Origin: Tragulus kanchil
Lineage: Eukaryota > Chordata > Mammalia > Artiodactyla > Tragulidae
DNA length: 64,000 nucleotides
NCBI GenBank assembly: GCA_022376925.1
Contig: JAIOJX010000027.1
Coordinates: 17,501,471 to 17,565,470, forward strand
Reading direction: 5' to 3'
Shown: positions 11,777-22,459 of the stretch, piece after piece
Position numbering within the stretch: the first letter of the stretch is position 1
Layout of the letters: every line of letters starts with the position of its first letter
Program-made: the position numbers and the translations under genes
The notes under the pieces: generated by a model
Told to the model about the DNA's origin: nothing
Seen by the model: the letters and a program-made list of their open reading frames with translations, nothing else
Database searches by the model: none

Positions 11777-12153
11777 AAAAAGTGACAGAGATAAGGGTTA
11801 GGCGAGGTGTGATCGCTTCAGAGGAGGAAGGAAGGGGGACATTAGAGGAGGAGATGGTGGCTGAGAAAGAATAGGGTGACTTCACCTCTAGACATGGTGG
11901 ACTTGGGGTTTGAGCAAAAGTCAGCCTTTGGTGAGAAGGTGGGCAAGGAGAGAGTGTCTTTGGGGGACCTCTGGCTCACTCAGGGGAAGAAGCGGGGACA
12001 GAGCAGAATCTGCGTCGAGGCATGGAGAAGTCTGCTTGTTCTGAGCCACAAACCCTGTACAGAATCCACATTAAGATGGATTATGAGAGTGACGAACATT
12101 TATCTTCATTTAGCTGTTGATTATTTTTCTTCCAGTTTTTCGTATTAGCAGGA
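11777..12153. other. Unassigned sequence (repeated at 12913-13277)
   Basis: Purine-rich (many gga/gag runs), no recognised family or convincing open frame. Confidence 0.45.
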
Positions 12154-12779
12154 AGTGCTGAGGATTCGTCCATGGAGCTAGCAGAAGTGCAGATGCTGAG
12201 CGGGGGCCCATCCAGAGGTCATGACCATCTGCAAACCCAGGAGAGAAGCCACAGTAGAAACTCACCATGTCAGCACCTTGATCTGGGACTTGCAGTCTCC
12301 AGACATGTGAGAAAAGAAACTCCTGTTGTTCCAGCCACGTGGTGGTGCCCTGTCGTCATGGCAGCACTAACGGGTACAAAAAGGTATTGTGGCTACTGCG
12401 ACAAGGAACTTGGGTCAATAAATTATATGTTCCGCTGACCACACAGAGTAATTGGCAGGAGATGCTGAGGTCAACTACACTTGGAAAATCGGAGGTGGTG
12501 GTGAAGAAGCCAGAAGGTTAAAAGCAAGATGATGAACGTGGTGACGTTATTGGCAACGACAAAGCCAAGGGCGCAGCTCTGCATGCCCTGGGCTGAGGAG
12601 GAGGTCCTGGGAGAAAGGAGCCAAGAGGGAGAGGACAGGGTGCCTGGCGAGTCCTTCACATGGATGCTGAAATCACCCACCAGACTGGAAGGAGGAAGGG
12701 AAGACTGAATCCATGAAGAGTACATTCCACAACCAAGAGAGAGCCTCGAGGATGTCCTAGATGGTAATATCGACAAAGG

Positions 12780-12912
12780 GGGGCTCCCCTGGTGGTCCAG
12801 TGCTAAGACTGCATTCCCCGTGCAGGGGGCCCAGGCTCAGTCCCTGGTCAGGGAACTAGATCCCACATATCACAACTAAGACTGAGAGCAGCCAAATAAA
12901 TAAATAATCTTT
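12780..12912 (+). mobile_element. CHR-type tRNA-Glu SINE, short form (D4 copy 2)
   Basis: Identical copy of the SINE at 11643, carried by D4. Confidence 0.85.
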
Positions 12913-13504
12913 TAAAAAGTGACAGAGATAAGGGTTAGGCGAGGTGTGATCGCTTCAGAGGAGGAAGGAAGGGGGACATTAGAGGAGGAGATGGTGGCTG
13001 AGAAAGAATAGGGTGACTTCACCTCTAGACATGGTGGACTTGGGGTTTGAGCAAAAGTCAGCCTTTGGTGAGAAGGTGGGCAAGGAGAGAGTGTCTTTGG
13101 GGGACCTCTGGCTCACTCAGGGGAAGAAGCGGGGGGACAGAGCAGAATCTGCGTCGAGGCCGCGGAGAAGTCTGCTTGTTCTGAGCCACAAACCCTGTAC
13201 AGAATCCACATTAAGATGGATTATGAGAGTGACGAACATTTATCTTCATTTAGCTGTTGTATTTTTTCTTCCAGTTTCATTGGGGATATCACTGACATAC
13301 AGCATTATGATTTCACTTACATAATCAAGAAATGATCACAATAGATAGAACATGAGAGAAAGAAAAGAATTTTGTAATGAGAACTCAAGGATTTACTCTC
13401 TTAAGAACGTTGCTATGTAACATCCAGCAGTATTATTTATATTTATCATGTTGAATGTTACAATCAATCATTTTCTATTTAATGTAAACACATCAAGCTC
13501 ACTT

Positions 13505-13815
13505 TCCCTAGCACCAAACACAGAGATAAACTCAAATGGGCCAAAGACCTAAATGTAAGGCCAGACACTATAAAAGCTCTTAGAGGAAAATGTAGGTAGA
13601 ACTCTGACATGAATTGTGGCAAGATCGTTTTTGACTCACCTCCTAGAGTAATGAAAATGAAACCAAAAGTAAATAAGTGGGACCTAATGAAATTCAAAAG
13701 CTTCTGCACAGCAAAGCAAACCATAAACAAGACGAAGACAACCCTCAGAATGGGAGACAATGTTCGCAAAGGAAACAGCTGACCAGAGATTCCTCTCCAA
13801 AGTGTACAAGAAGCT
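13505..13815 (+). mobile_element. L1 ORF2 C-terminal remnant (D5 copy 1)
   Basis: 'ccaaagacctaaatgtaagg', 'agtggga' followed by 'cctaatgaaattcaaaagct', 'tctgcacagcaaag', 'agaatgggagacaatgttcg' and 'agtgtacaagaagctcagct' match the sense-strand end of L1 ORF2 (the WDLIKLKSFCTAK-like region). Truncated on both sides and frameshifted. Confidence 0.85.
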
Positions 13816-14488
13816 CAGCTCTCCCGTCTCCGTTTCAGTGGACGGTGACTCACTGAGGTGGCGCATCTTTGGTTTTCAAGCCACAGAGGGAGGAGAGGGT
13901 CTGGGCTGATGCAGGGTGCCCTGCTCCTGGTGGGACAGCCACAGGTGGCTCCGCATGGTACAGACTCAGGAAGGCCCTCCCCAGGAAGCAGACCAGCCCG
14001 TTGGACCAGAGAAGAGCCACCATCAGGTCTGTTTATCCTGGCAAGGGGAACTTTGTGTCTTCCCCTGTAAGTCCCAAGGGGCAAGCCCTAACTGAAGAAA
14101 CCGATGTGCTTTATGCACAAGCCACAGGGGACCAGCTTTGTGATGACCGGGATCCTCACCCCCGAATGTCATTTCCCAGGTCGCAGTAGATACTGTAGTT
14201 GAAGGGGCTCCTTTCACTTGGCCCTCCCATGTGCCTTGTTGCAAAACTGAAAAAACAACCTGGGGAGCCTTAGCCAGTTTGCAGGCTCAGCTTCCCATCA
14301 TGGGTCTTACATTAGCTTGATTAACAAGAGGATGGGGAGAGGCGAGGGGGGAGGGTCAAATGACTCTTCCCAACAAGGTGGCAATTTTTAAAGAAATAAG
14401 GTGAAGAAGGTAAACACTGATAGGAGCCAGAGAGGAAAGAGAGGGAGTGTAGGGATGGCTTGGTAGAAGCTTTTAGATGGTTGTTAAG
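13816..14488. other. Unassigned sequence (repeated at 14913-15600, part again at 16376-16720)
   Basis: GC-richer stretch without a recognised repeat. Open frames of 70-106 codons are conserved between copies only because the DNA is duplicated; no domain seen. Confidence 0.5.
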
Positions 14489-14604
14489 GAGAACTCAAGG
14501 ATTTACTCTCTTAAGAACGTTGCTATGTAACATGTATTTATATTTATCATGTTGAATGTTACAATCAATCATTTTCTATTTAATGTAAACACATCAAGCT
14601 CACT

Positions 14605-14912
14605 TTCCCTAGCACCAAACACAGAGATAAACTCAAATGGGCCAAAGACCTAAATGTAAGGCCAGACACTATAAAAGCTCTTAGAGGAAAATGTAGGTAG
14701 AACTCTGACATGAATTGTGGCAAGATCGTTTTTGACTCACCTCCTAGAGTAATGAAAATGAAACCAAAAGTAAATAAGTGGGACCTAATGAAATTCAAAA
14801 GCTTCTGCACAGCAAAGCAAACCATAAACAAGACGAAGACAACCCTCAGAATGGGAGACAATGTTCGAAAGGAAACAGCTGACCAGAGATTCCTCTCCAA
14901 AGTGTACAAGAA
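14605..14912 (+). mobile_element. L1 ORF2 C-terminal remnant (D5 copy 2)
   Basis: Second copy of the remnant at 13505. It has one base fewer ('tgttcgaaagg' against 'tgttcgcaaagg'), which moves the frame and leaves a longer open stretch here (14710-15009) containing KWDLMKFKSFCTAKQ. Confidence 0.85.
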
Positions 14913-15666
14913 GCTCAGCTCTCCCGTCTCCGTTTCAGTGGACGGTGACTCACTGAGGTGGCGCATCTTTGGTTTTCAAGCCACAGAGGGAGGAGAGGGT
15001 CTGGGCTGATGCAGGGTGCCCTGCTCCTGGTGGGACAGCCACAGGTGGCTCCGCATGGTACAGACTCAGGAAGGCCCTCCCCAGGAAGCAGACCAGCCCG
15101 TTGGACCAGAGAAGAGCCACCATCAGGTCTGTTTATCCTGGCAAGGGGAACTTTGTGTCTTCCCCTGTAAGTCCCAAGGGGCAAGCCCTAACTGAAGAAA
15201 CCGATGTGCTTTATGCACAAGCCACAGGGGACCAGCTTTGTGATGACCGGGATCCTCACCCCCGAATGTCATTTCCCAGGTCGCAGTAGATACTGTAGTT
15301 GAAGGGGCTCCTTTCACTTGGCCCTCCCATGTGCCTTGTTGCAAAACTGAAAAAACAACCTGGGGAGCCTTAGCCAGTTTGCAGGCTCAGCTTCCCATCA
15401 TGGGTCTTACATTAGCTTGATTAACAAGAGGATGGGGAGAGGCGAGGGGGGAGGGTCAAATGACTCTTCCCAACAAGGTGGCAATTTTTAAAGAAATAAG
15501 GTGAAGAAGGTAAACACTGATAGGAGCCAGAGAGGAAAGAGAGGGGAGTGTCACGGGACTGGCCTCCTCTGGGTAGAAGCTTTTAGATGGTTGTTAAGGA
15601 ATCAGTTGAGTAAAATGAACATTGATGACTTAAAACTAAGGTTTTAATTTAGCACCAAAGGTTGGA

Positions 15667-15738
15667 GGTGGCAGAGGATGAGGTGATTAGATAGACTCAC
15701 TGCCTCAAAGGATGTGAATTTGAGCAAACTCTGGGAGA
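15667..15738 (+). mobile_element. BovB 3' fragment, short (D6 copy 1)
   Basis: 'ggtggcagaggatgaggtga' through 'gaatttgagcaaactctggg' is BovB/ART2A ORF2-end sequence. It stops where a minus-strand Bov-tA begins, at 'gaatactggagtgg'. Confidence 0.8.
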
Positions 15739-15743
15739 CAATG

Positions 15744-15860
15744 GAATACTGGAGTGGGTTTCCATTTCCTTCTCCACAAGATCTTCGTAACCTAGGGATC
15801 GAACTCACATCCCCTGCCGTGGCCAGTGGATTCTTTACTGCTGAGCCACCTGGGAACCCC
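15744..15860 (-). mobile_element. Bov-tA SINE, 3'-truncated (D6 copy 1)
   Basis: 'gaatactggagtgggtttcc', 'tagggatcgaactcacatcc' and 'ctgagccacctgggaacccc' are the complement of the Bov-tA head and middle; the Bov-A tail is absent, replaced by plus-strand BovB sequence. Confidence 0.85.
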
Positions 15861-16375
15861 CAGTATCATCACAGTACTGTTGAAAAGATTGTGCTGTTAC
15901 TGGTGTAAAAGCTGAGAGGGTCGCTGGCCAAATTTAGGAGATTTTATGCTCGTATCATCTTGTAAGTTTGTCTCCTTCAACCAAAGAGCAGCTATGTGAT
16001 TCGGCAAGGCAAAGTAAAGGCAGAGAGCTGGATACACGTTTTTAGAAGCTCATTATGTGGACTGTTTTCCCTTTTTCAGCAATTTCTTCTTAAAAAATCA
16101 TCCTAATCCTCTACCTTTTCCTGTTGATAAATGTGCAGGAGTGAAATGCCAGTCCCTTGAGTGAGTTGGAAAGTCTTCACGCCTATAATCAAACGCTTGG
16201 CTAGTGTCTTGCATTTCTTTTTGTATTTAATTAGACATTAAAGATATAGAGACATTATTTTCTTGGAAAGTCCATCTCATTGCATGACTAAGCCTTAATT
16301 AAAACAAGGACCTGGTTCTGCTTCTGCTGTGTCCTGGGAGTAAAAACTGAAATTTTGAACTACAGCCTTATAAAC
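15861..16375. other. Unassigned sequence (repeated at 16979-17460)
   Basis: AT-rich with no recognised repeat or open frame. Confidence 0.5.
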
Positions 16376-16784
16376 ATCCTCACCCCGAATGTCATTTCCC
16401 AGGTCGCAGTAGATACTGTAGTTGAAGGGCTCCTTTCACTTGGCCTCCCATGTGCCTTGTTGCAAAACTGAAAACAACCTGGGAGCCTTAGCCAGTTTGC
16501 AGGCTCAGCTTCCCATCATGGGTCTTACATTAGCTTGATTAACAAGAGGATGGGGAGAGGCGAGGGGGGAGGGTCAAATGACTCTTCCCAACAAGGTGGC
16601 AATTTTTAAAGAAATAAGGTGAAGAAGGTAAACACTGATAGGAGCCAGAGAGGAAAGAGAGGGGAGTGTCACGGGACTGGCCTCCTCTGGGTAGAAGCTT
16701 TTAGATGGTTGTTAAGGAATCAGTTGAGTAAAATGAACATTGATGACTTAAAACTAAGGTTTTAATTTAGCACCAAAGGTTGGA

Positions 16785-16856
16785 GGTGGCAGAGGATGAG
16801 GTGATTAGATAGACTCACTGCCTCAAAGGATGTGAATTTGAGCAAACTCTGGGAGA
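16785..16856 (+). mobile_element. BovB 3' fragment, short (D6 copy 2)
   Basis: Copy of 15667-15738 carried by D6. Confidence 0.8.
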
Positions 16857-16861
16857 CAATG

Positions 16862-16978
16862 GAATACTGGAGTGGGTTTCCATTTCCTTCTCCACAAGAT
16901 CTTCGTAACCTAGGGATCGAACTCACATCCCCTGCCGTGGCCAGTGGATTCTTTACTGCTGAGCCACCTGGGAACCCC
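16862..16978 (-). mobile_element. Bov-tA SINE, 3'-truncated (D6 copy 2)
   Basis: Copy of 15744-15860 carried by D6. Confidence 0.85.
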
Positions 16979-17639
16979 CAGTATCATCACAGTACTGTTG
17001 AAAAGATTGTGCTGTTACTGGTGTAAAAGCTGAGAGGGTCGCTGGCCAAATTTAGGAGATTTTATGCTCGTATCATCTTGTAAGTTTGTCTCCTTCAACC
17101 AAAGAGCAGCTATGTGATTCGGCAAGGCAAAGTAAAGGCAGAGAGCTGGATACACGTTTTTAGAAGCTCATTATGTGGACTGTTTTCCCTTTTTCAGCAA
17201 TTTCTTCTTAAAAAAAAATCATCCTAATCCCTCTACCTTTTCCTGTTGATAAATGTGCAGGAGTGAAATGCCAGTCCCTTGAGTGAGTTGGAAAGTCTTC
17301 ACGCCTATAATCAAACGCTTGGCTAGTGTCTTGCATTTCTTTTTGTATTTAATTAGACATTAAAGATATAGAGACATTATTTTCTTGGAAAGTCCATCTC
17401 ATTGCATGACTAAGCCTTAATTAAAACAAGGACCTGGTTCTGCTTCTGCTGTGTCCTGGGGAGGAAGTACCCAAGAAAATCACTTGATAAGCCTCTTTTG
17501 AAGCTTGTAACTCCAGCTTCTTACAAAGGAGTGAGAAGAAAAAACTTGTACCCATTCCTATATTTAGTTTTCCATAAACTTATTGCAGTCGTAAGGAAGG
17601 GAATATTATATGTTGAACTCTGCTGGATATTCATGAAAA

Positions 17640-18290
17640 CAGCTCATGTTTATGGAGCAGGAGCCAGCCTCACTGTCTTTGTACATAGATTACCTTAATT
17701 GAATGCTCATAACAGTTCTGTAAAGTAAGTATTGTTATCTGATTCATTTTTGTTTTTTATTTATTTTTTAAAAGCTTCATTAATTTTTGCTAATATAAAA
17801 ATCAATATATTAAATTGGAAATGTTTTATATATTTTGTTATTTATTTTTATTAATGTTATTTTATGATTGCTTTATGAGGCTGTGCTAGTTTCTGCTGTA
17901 CAGTGACATAAATCAGCCACACATACCCATATACTGTCTCTTCTGGGATTTCCTTCCCATTTAGGTCACCCCGGAGCACCAAGTAGCATTTGTGCTGCGC
18001 AGTTAGTTCTCATTTGTTTCCTGTTTTCTGCCTCGTGTCAGTAGCATGTATATGTCAATCCAGTCTCCCAACGCCCCTCATCCCTCTTTTCCCTTTTCAT
18101 GAATGTGTTTGTTCCCTATGTCTGTGTCTGAGATCATCTACTCCATTTTTTTTTTTTTTTAAATTGCACATATATGCACTAATCATTTTGACTTTCTGAT
18201 TCATTTTATAGTCAGGTAAAGCAGGAATAGTTTACATATAAATTAAACAAGCTGCCTATGTAATAAAGTAATGGAATCAGGACTCAAATC
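17640..18290 (+). mobile_element. MIR SINE split by an L1 insertion
   Basis: The left part has 'acataga' then 'ttaccttaattgaatgctca' and 'agtaagtattgttatc'. The right part continues with 'cattttatagtcaggtaaag' and 'ggaatcaggactcaaatcta'. This is MIR order with its usual divergence. The two halves are separated by an L1 3'-UTR fragment flanked by 'tctgattcatttt'. Confidence 0.65.
17751..18194 (-). mobile_element. L1 3'-UTR insertion with target-site duplication
   Basis: A T-rich left end (17748-17775) is the A-tail; 'gtgctagtttctgctgtaca' and the pyrimidine-rich remainder are complementary to artiodactyl L1 3' UTR. The 13-mer 'tctgattcatttt' flanks it exactly at 17738-17750 and 18195-18207. 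Confidence 0.8.
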
Positions 18291-18459
18291 TATGTAGCTT
18301 GGCTTAAAAATCTAAATCAACGGAGAGAATAGACCTCTGGTTTTCAGTCTGTCAACTGAAGCCCTCTGGAGTAGCCCGGCTAACACGTGGGGTTATTTTC
18401 TCTGGAGAACCCTCTCTCTGATATCGTGTAGACGCCCAGACTGTAGTGGTTGCCGTAGC

Positions 18460-18592
18460 AGCAAGAATCCTGGAACGGGCTGTCATCCCCACCCCCCACC
18501 CCCACCCCCAGGGAGTCTTCCTGATCCAGGAATCAAAACCGAATCTCATACGGCACCTGTTTTGGCGGAGGATTCTTTACCAGTGATCTACC
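18460..18592 (-). mobile_element. Bov-tA SINE, 3'-truncated, inverted partner
   Basis: 'aagaatcctggaacgggctg', a C-rich expansion at 18488-18510, 'cttcctgatccaggaatcaa' and 'ggattctttaccagtgatct' form a minus-strand Bov-tA. Its head abuts the plus-strand Bov-tA that follows. Confidence 0.85.
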
Positions 18593-18812
18593 TGGGCTTC
18601 CCAGGTGGCGCCAGTGGCAGAGCATCTGCCTGCCCGTGCGGGAGACACGGAGACAGGGTCTCCCCGTCGCTAGGTCGGGGAGACCCCTGGCCTGGGAGAA
18701 CGCAGCCCACTCCAGCGTTCTTGCCTAGAGAACCCCGTGGGCAGAGGAGCCTGGTGGGCTACGTTCCACGGGGGTCACAGAAGCGCTGGAAGTGATGGAG
18801 CACACGTGCACG
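18593..18812 (+). mobile_element. Bov-tA SINE, inverted partner
   Basis: 'gggcttcccaggtggcgcca', 'cccactccagcgttcttgcc' and 'gaggagcctggtgggctacg' in order. Head-to-head with 18460-18592 with essentially no spacer. Confidence 0.9.
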
Positions 18813-19379
18813 TGCCAGCAGAGATTGCTCTGCTCAAGCTGTTTAGGCCTAACTACCCAGCAGATAGAATTCTTAGGTAGTTCTTGGAAGACTTCCTGAA
18901 ACCCTGAAGACTGTTTTGAAGCGAGGGTTTGGGAACCTCTGGAGCTGTCTGTCTCCATACGCGGCTTCAGTGAAGATCGTGATTCCAGACACTGTCACCT
19001 GCCACTGACGTCTTCAACGTGGGAATCATCGGCTTTGTCGTTCCAATTATTTTTTTCTATTGAAACTGTTAGCATTTTTTCATTTTTACTCTTGCTGTCA
19101 TCACTACTATTGGCATTATTATTTTGAGTAGCTGCTATCATATTTAAAATATTTTTGCTAAAAAAATATTAAAAGAAAGTTTGTTTGCTTTGTTTTGTCC
19201 ACTCTGGGGTTGGAACATTGAATCTAGTTGAAAGTGTCCACCTGATCTAAGGATTCATGTTTAAGAAATTTTAACTCAAGACTATAACAAGATGAAAAGA
19301 ATGCTTTGAGATTAACTGGCTACAGTGTTTATGTGAGAACTATCTATAGTCTAGTATACAAGTTTATTTTTTAAAAGAC
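18813..19379. other. Unassigned AT-rich sequence
   Basis: No recognised repeat or convincing open frame. Confidence 0.5.
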
Positions 19380-19562
19380 TTTTTTGATGTGGGGCATCTT
19401 TATTAAAGTTTTTATTGAATTTGTTACAGTATTGTTTATGTTTTATGGGTTTTTGGGGGAGGGCCTCAAGGCATGTAGGCTCTTAGCTCCCCTGCTTGGG
19501 ATTGAACCAAGACCCCCGCATTGGAACCAAATTCTTACCCATTGGACCTCCAGAAAAGTCTC
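19380..19562 (-). mobile_element. CHR-type tRNA-Glu SINE, diverged
   Basis: 'aggcatgtaggctcttagct', 'gcttgggattgaaccaagac' and 'acccattggacctccagaaa' are complements of the CHR short-form body and head. Left edge is T-rich. Confidence 0.75.
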
Positions 19563-20304
19563 TGGTATGCAAGTTTATACTTGAGAAATACTCTCAAGTT
19601 CTTCAAGAAAGTTCTGGTGTTAAAATTGGTTTTCTAGTACAAATCTTCAATTCCTTCTCCCCAAAAAACATAGTGGTAATTATTAACCAGTGGAGCTAAC
19701 AGAGATCGTTCAGGTCAGGACCAAAATCTTCCTCTGTATTTTGGGATCTATTGTGATAATCAACTTTGTCTTGAACAATAGCCATTTCTTGCTTCAGCAC
19801 CCAGTATTAGGCACTAAAACATTCGTAGTCTTTGCTTAGGTATTTATTCAAGGCTAATACTGAATTCCTAGTGTTGACTGACAGTGTTCTCTAGAAGGCT
19901 CCTTTTATATGATATTCTGTACTAATTTCTAGTAGGGTAGGCGACAGGACAAAGCTCTTATTTTTCTGCTTCTCTCACCTGATCTTCCTGGATCTATCCC
20001 TTTTTAGCAGTCCCAGGCAGAGAGAGGCATGTGTAAAACTTTTTCAGGCCAGGAAGAGAACTCTCATCAGAACCTGATTATTCCGACACTCTGATTGCAG
20101 GCTTTCTCAAGCAGTAAGAAAATAAATTCCCGTGGCTACCCACTGGAAATACCCCTGTATTTCATTATAGAAGATCTCACTGAACAGTAAAAGTAGATAT
20201 GCAAAATTTGTGGTTGCCTGTTTCACTGATGGTCAGCATCTTTTTCCCCTGAACATTTAACTTTTTGTTTTGTATCAAGTTATAACTTTAAACTTCTTTT
20301 TGTC
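19563..20304. other. Unassigned non-coding sequence
   Basis: No recognised repeat or open frame over about 740 bases. Confidence 0.5.
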
Positions 20305-20845
20305 CTGGGGTATAGCCAATTAACAGTGTTGTGGCAGTTTCAGGTAAACAGGGAAGGGACTTAGGTGTAGGTCTGCATGTGTCCATGCTCCCCTAAACCC
20401 ACCTCTCGTCCAGGTGGCAGGGAACACTGAGTTCCCTGTGCTGTGCAGTCGGTTCTTGTTGCCTATCTGTTTTGTTTGTTTGTTTTCTAGAATTTTTTTC
20501 TGGTGGGGGGTGGGTTGGGGAGGGAGGGGGGCGGGTGGGCCACTTCTGTTGGTCTTTCGTTTATCCATTTTCATCCATCTTTGTTCTTTGGCCCGTGTGG
20601 GCCTCCCATCGCAGTGGCCTCTGTTGTCGCACAGCACCGGCTCTGGGCGCATGCGCTCTAGAGCTCTGGCTCGGTAGTTGGACACATCAGTCCAGCCGCT
20701 CCGTGGCACGTGGAATCCTCCCAGGCTAGGGATCGAACCAGCACCCCTTTCACTGCAAGGCGGTGTCCTTACCCACTGGACCACCAGGGAAGCCCGGTTA
20801 TCTGTTTTGAATACAGCAGAGTGTACAGATCAGCATCTTAATACC
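20305..20845 (-). mobile_element. L1 3'-UTR fragment interrupted by a CHR SINE
   Basis: 'gggtatagccaattaacagt', 'gttgtggcagtttcaggtaa' and 'gagttccctgtgctgtgcag' are complementary to L1 3' UTR; after the SINE it resumes with 'atctgttttgaatacagcag' and 'agtgtacagatcagcatc'. Confidence 0.8.
20475..20796 (-). mobile_element. CHR-type SINE nested in L1, with target-site duplication
   Basis: Complete minus-strand CHR SINE: head complement 'ggaccaccagggaagccc' at its right end, body 'cctcccatcgcagtggcctc', and an extreme G-rich tract on plus (20502-20540) next to the T-rich tail complement. Flanked by 'tatctgttttg' at 20464-20474 and 20799-20809. Confidence 0.9.
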
Positions 20846-21354
20846 TTGTCAGTTAGTTTCTTTAAACTCAGCCTATTGACCTGCAGGCACCATGAATTCA
20901 ATGGAATGAGGTCATAAACGTCTTCAGCAAAACATCAACCGAGTTTTGTCTGAAGCAGACAGATCCTGTGAGCTTGGTTTCATTGATCCAATGAAAGAAA
21001 AGAGACTCAGTCACCAATTGACTAACTCTTAGCGTGAATCCACAGAAGATGTACAGACAGTCTGTGTTCTGCTTCTCCTCAGGAAACGGACCGCACTTGC
21101 TGCCAGAGCTCGTAAGTCAGCAGGAGTGAAGCGCAGCCGCTCTGTGATGACTGAGGTAAGGTGCAGACGTGGCTCCGAATGTTAGACAAGCCTGAGTCGC
21201 GTTCATGACGGTGACAAGAATTGTAAACAGATTCAGTTCTATTAAAGCCTGAAACGCAGAGTGTCGAGGCACAGCGTTTAGGCTGAAGTGAATATAATTG
21301 TAGTAATTTGGGGGAATGACGATATGAGTGAAGTTTCTGATTTTTATTTTTAGA
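20846..21354. other. Unassigned sequence (D7; repeated at 21965-22443)
   Basis: No recognised repeat; no convincing open frame. A minus-strand frame at 21117-21401 runs into the SINE tail and is not a gene. Confidence 0.5.
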
Positions 21355-21370
21355 CTTGCTGAAAACTTTT

Positions 21371-21651
21371 TTTTTTTAATTATTTTTTTGGGGGTGGGCA
21401 CTTCTATTGGTCTTTCATCTATTCATTTTCACCCATCTTTGTTCTTTGGCTTGTGTGGACCTCCCATCGCAGTGGCCTCTCTCGCCCCAGAGCACTGGCT
21501 CTGGGCACATGCGCTCCAGAGCTCCGGCTCAGTAGTTGGACACACCGGTCCAGCTGCTCCGCAGCACGTGGGATCTTCCCAGGCCAGGATTGAACCGTCG
21601 CTCCTTGCACTGCAAGGTGGTGTCTTTACCCACTGGACCACCAGGGAAGCC
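21371..21651 (-). mobile_element. CHR-type SINE with 16-bp target-site duplication (D7 copy 1)
   Basis: Full-length minus-strand CHR SINE with 'cctcccatcgcagtggcctc' and 'ggaccaccagggaagccc'. Flanked by 'cttgctgaaaactttt' (21355-21370) and 'cttgctgaaagctttt' (21652-21667), one mismatch. Confidence 0.92.
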
Positions 21652-21667
21652 CTTGCTGAAAGCTTTT

Positions 21668-21964
21668 TGAAAGATGAGCGTGTTTGTAGTCAGTTTGGTG
21701 AAGATTTACTGCGACTGGAAGGCAAACCTCAACCTGCCACTAACCCTGAGTTCTCTGTACAAAGTGGGAGAATAAGCTCTGTGGTTCATTTCCTGCTCCA
21801 CTGTGCTCGAGTTGAGACACATTAGCACTCAAACCCTGATACAGCTTCCTGCATGGGATGGTGCCCCTGGGAGCCCGCCCTCAAGAGTTTCCTCTCCGCG
21901 TTCACATACACAAGATCTTCGTTGAAATGGGAGCGTCCTGGGGTGCGTTCATTTCTGTCCACTG
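21668..21964. other. Unassigned sequence (repeated at 22757-23022)
   Basis: No recognised repeat. The 165-codon open frame at 21328-21825 only enters this region by reading through the CHR SINE. Confidence 0.5.
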
Positions 21965-22459
21965 TTGACCTGCAGGCACCATGAATTCAATGGAATGAGG
22001 TCATAAACGTCTTCAGCAAAACATCAACCGAGTTTTGTCTGAAGCAGACAGATCCTGTGAGCTTGGTTTCATTGATCCAATGAAAGAAAAGAGACTCAGT
22101 CACCAATTGACTAACTCTTAGCGTGAATCCACAGAAGATGTACAGACAGTCTGTGTTCTGCTTCTCCTCAGGAAACGGACCGCACTTGCTGCCAGAGCTC
22201 GTAAGTCAGCAGGAGTGAAGCGCAGCCGCTCTGTGATGACTGAGGTAAGGTGCAGACGTGGCTCCGAATGTTAGACAAGCCTGAGTCGCGTTCATGACGG
22301 TGACAAGAATTGTAAACAGATTCAGTTCTATTAAAGCCTGAAACGCAGAGTGTCGAGGCACAGCGTTTAGGCTGAAGTGAATATAATTGTAGTAATTTGG
22401 GGGAATGACGATATGAGTGAAGTTTCTGATTTTTATTTTTAGACTTGCTGAAAACTTTT

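Larger units (their letters stand above)
11011..13277. repeat. D4: ~1140-bp direct duplication
   Basis: 11011-12138 recurs at 12154-13277. The offset is 1143 for the first ~45 bases, then a 6-bp loss near the start of copy 2 makes it 1137. Further differences cluster near the end ('ttgattattt' against 'ttgtatttt'). Contains a CHR SINE and unassigned sequence. Confidence 0.95.
13379..15600. repeat. D5: ~1100-bp direct duplication
   Basis: 13379-14489 recurs at 14489-15600 with no spacer. About 10 bases ('ccagcagtat' region) are missing within the first 60 bases of copy 2, shifting the offset from 1110 to 1100. Copy 1 is corrupted near its end: about 15 bases around 'cacgggactggcctcctctg' differ or are missing at 14445-14465. 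The pair includes an L1 ORF2 remnant. Confidence 0.95.
15252..17460. repeat. D6: ~1120-bp direct duplication, chained to D5
   Basis: 15252-16339 recurs at 16376-17460. The first ~350 bases are also the end of D5, so this block exists three times (about 14152-14489, 15252-15600, 16376-16720). The start of copy 2 has at least five homopolymer shortenings (ggggg/gggg, ccc/cc, aaaaaa/aaaa types); the end of copy 1 has shortened A and C runs near 16090-16110. Confidence 0.95.

Noticed and set aside
21328..21825. 165-codon open frame on the plus strand (also at 22417)
   Set aside because: More than half is the reverse complement of a CHR SINE; the frame is repeated only because of D7.
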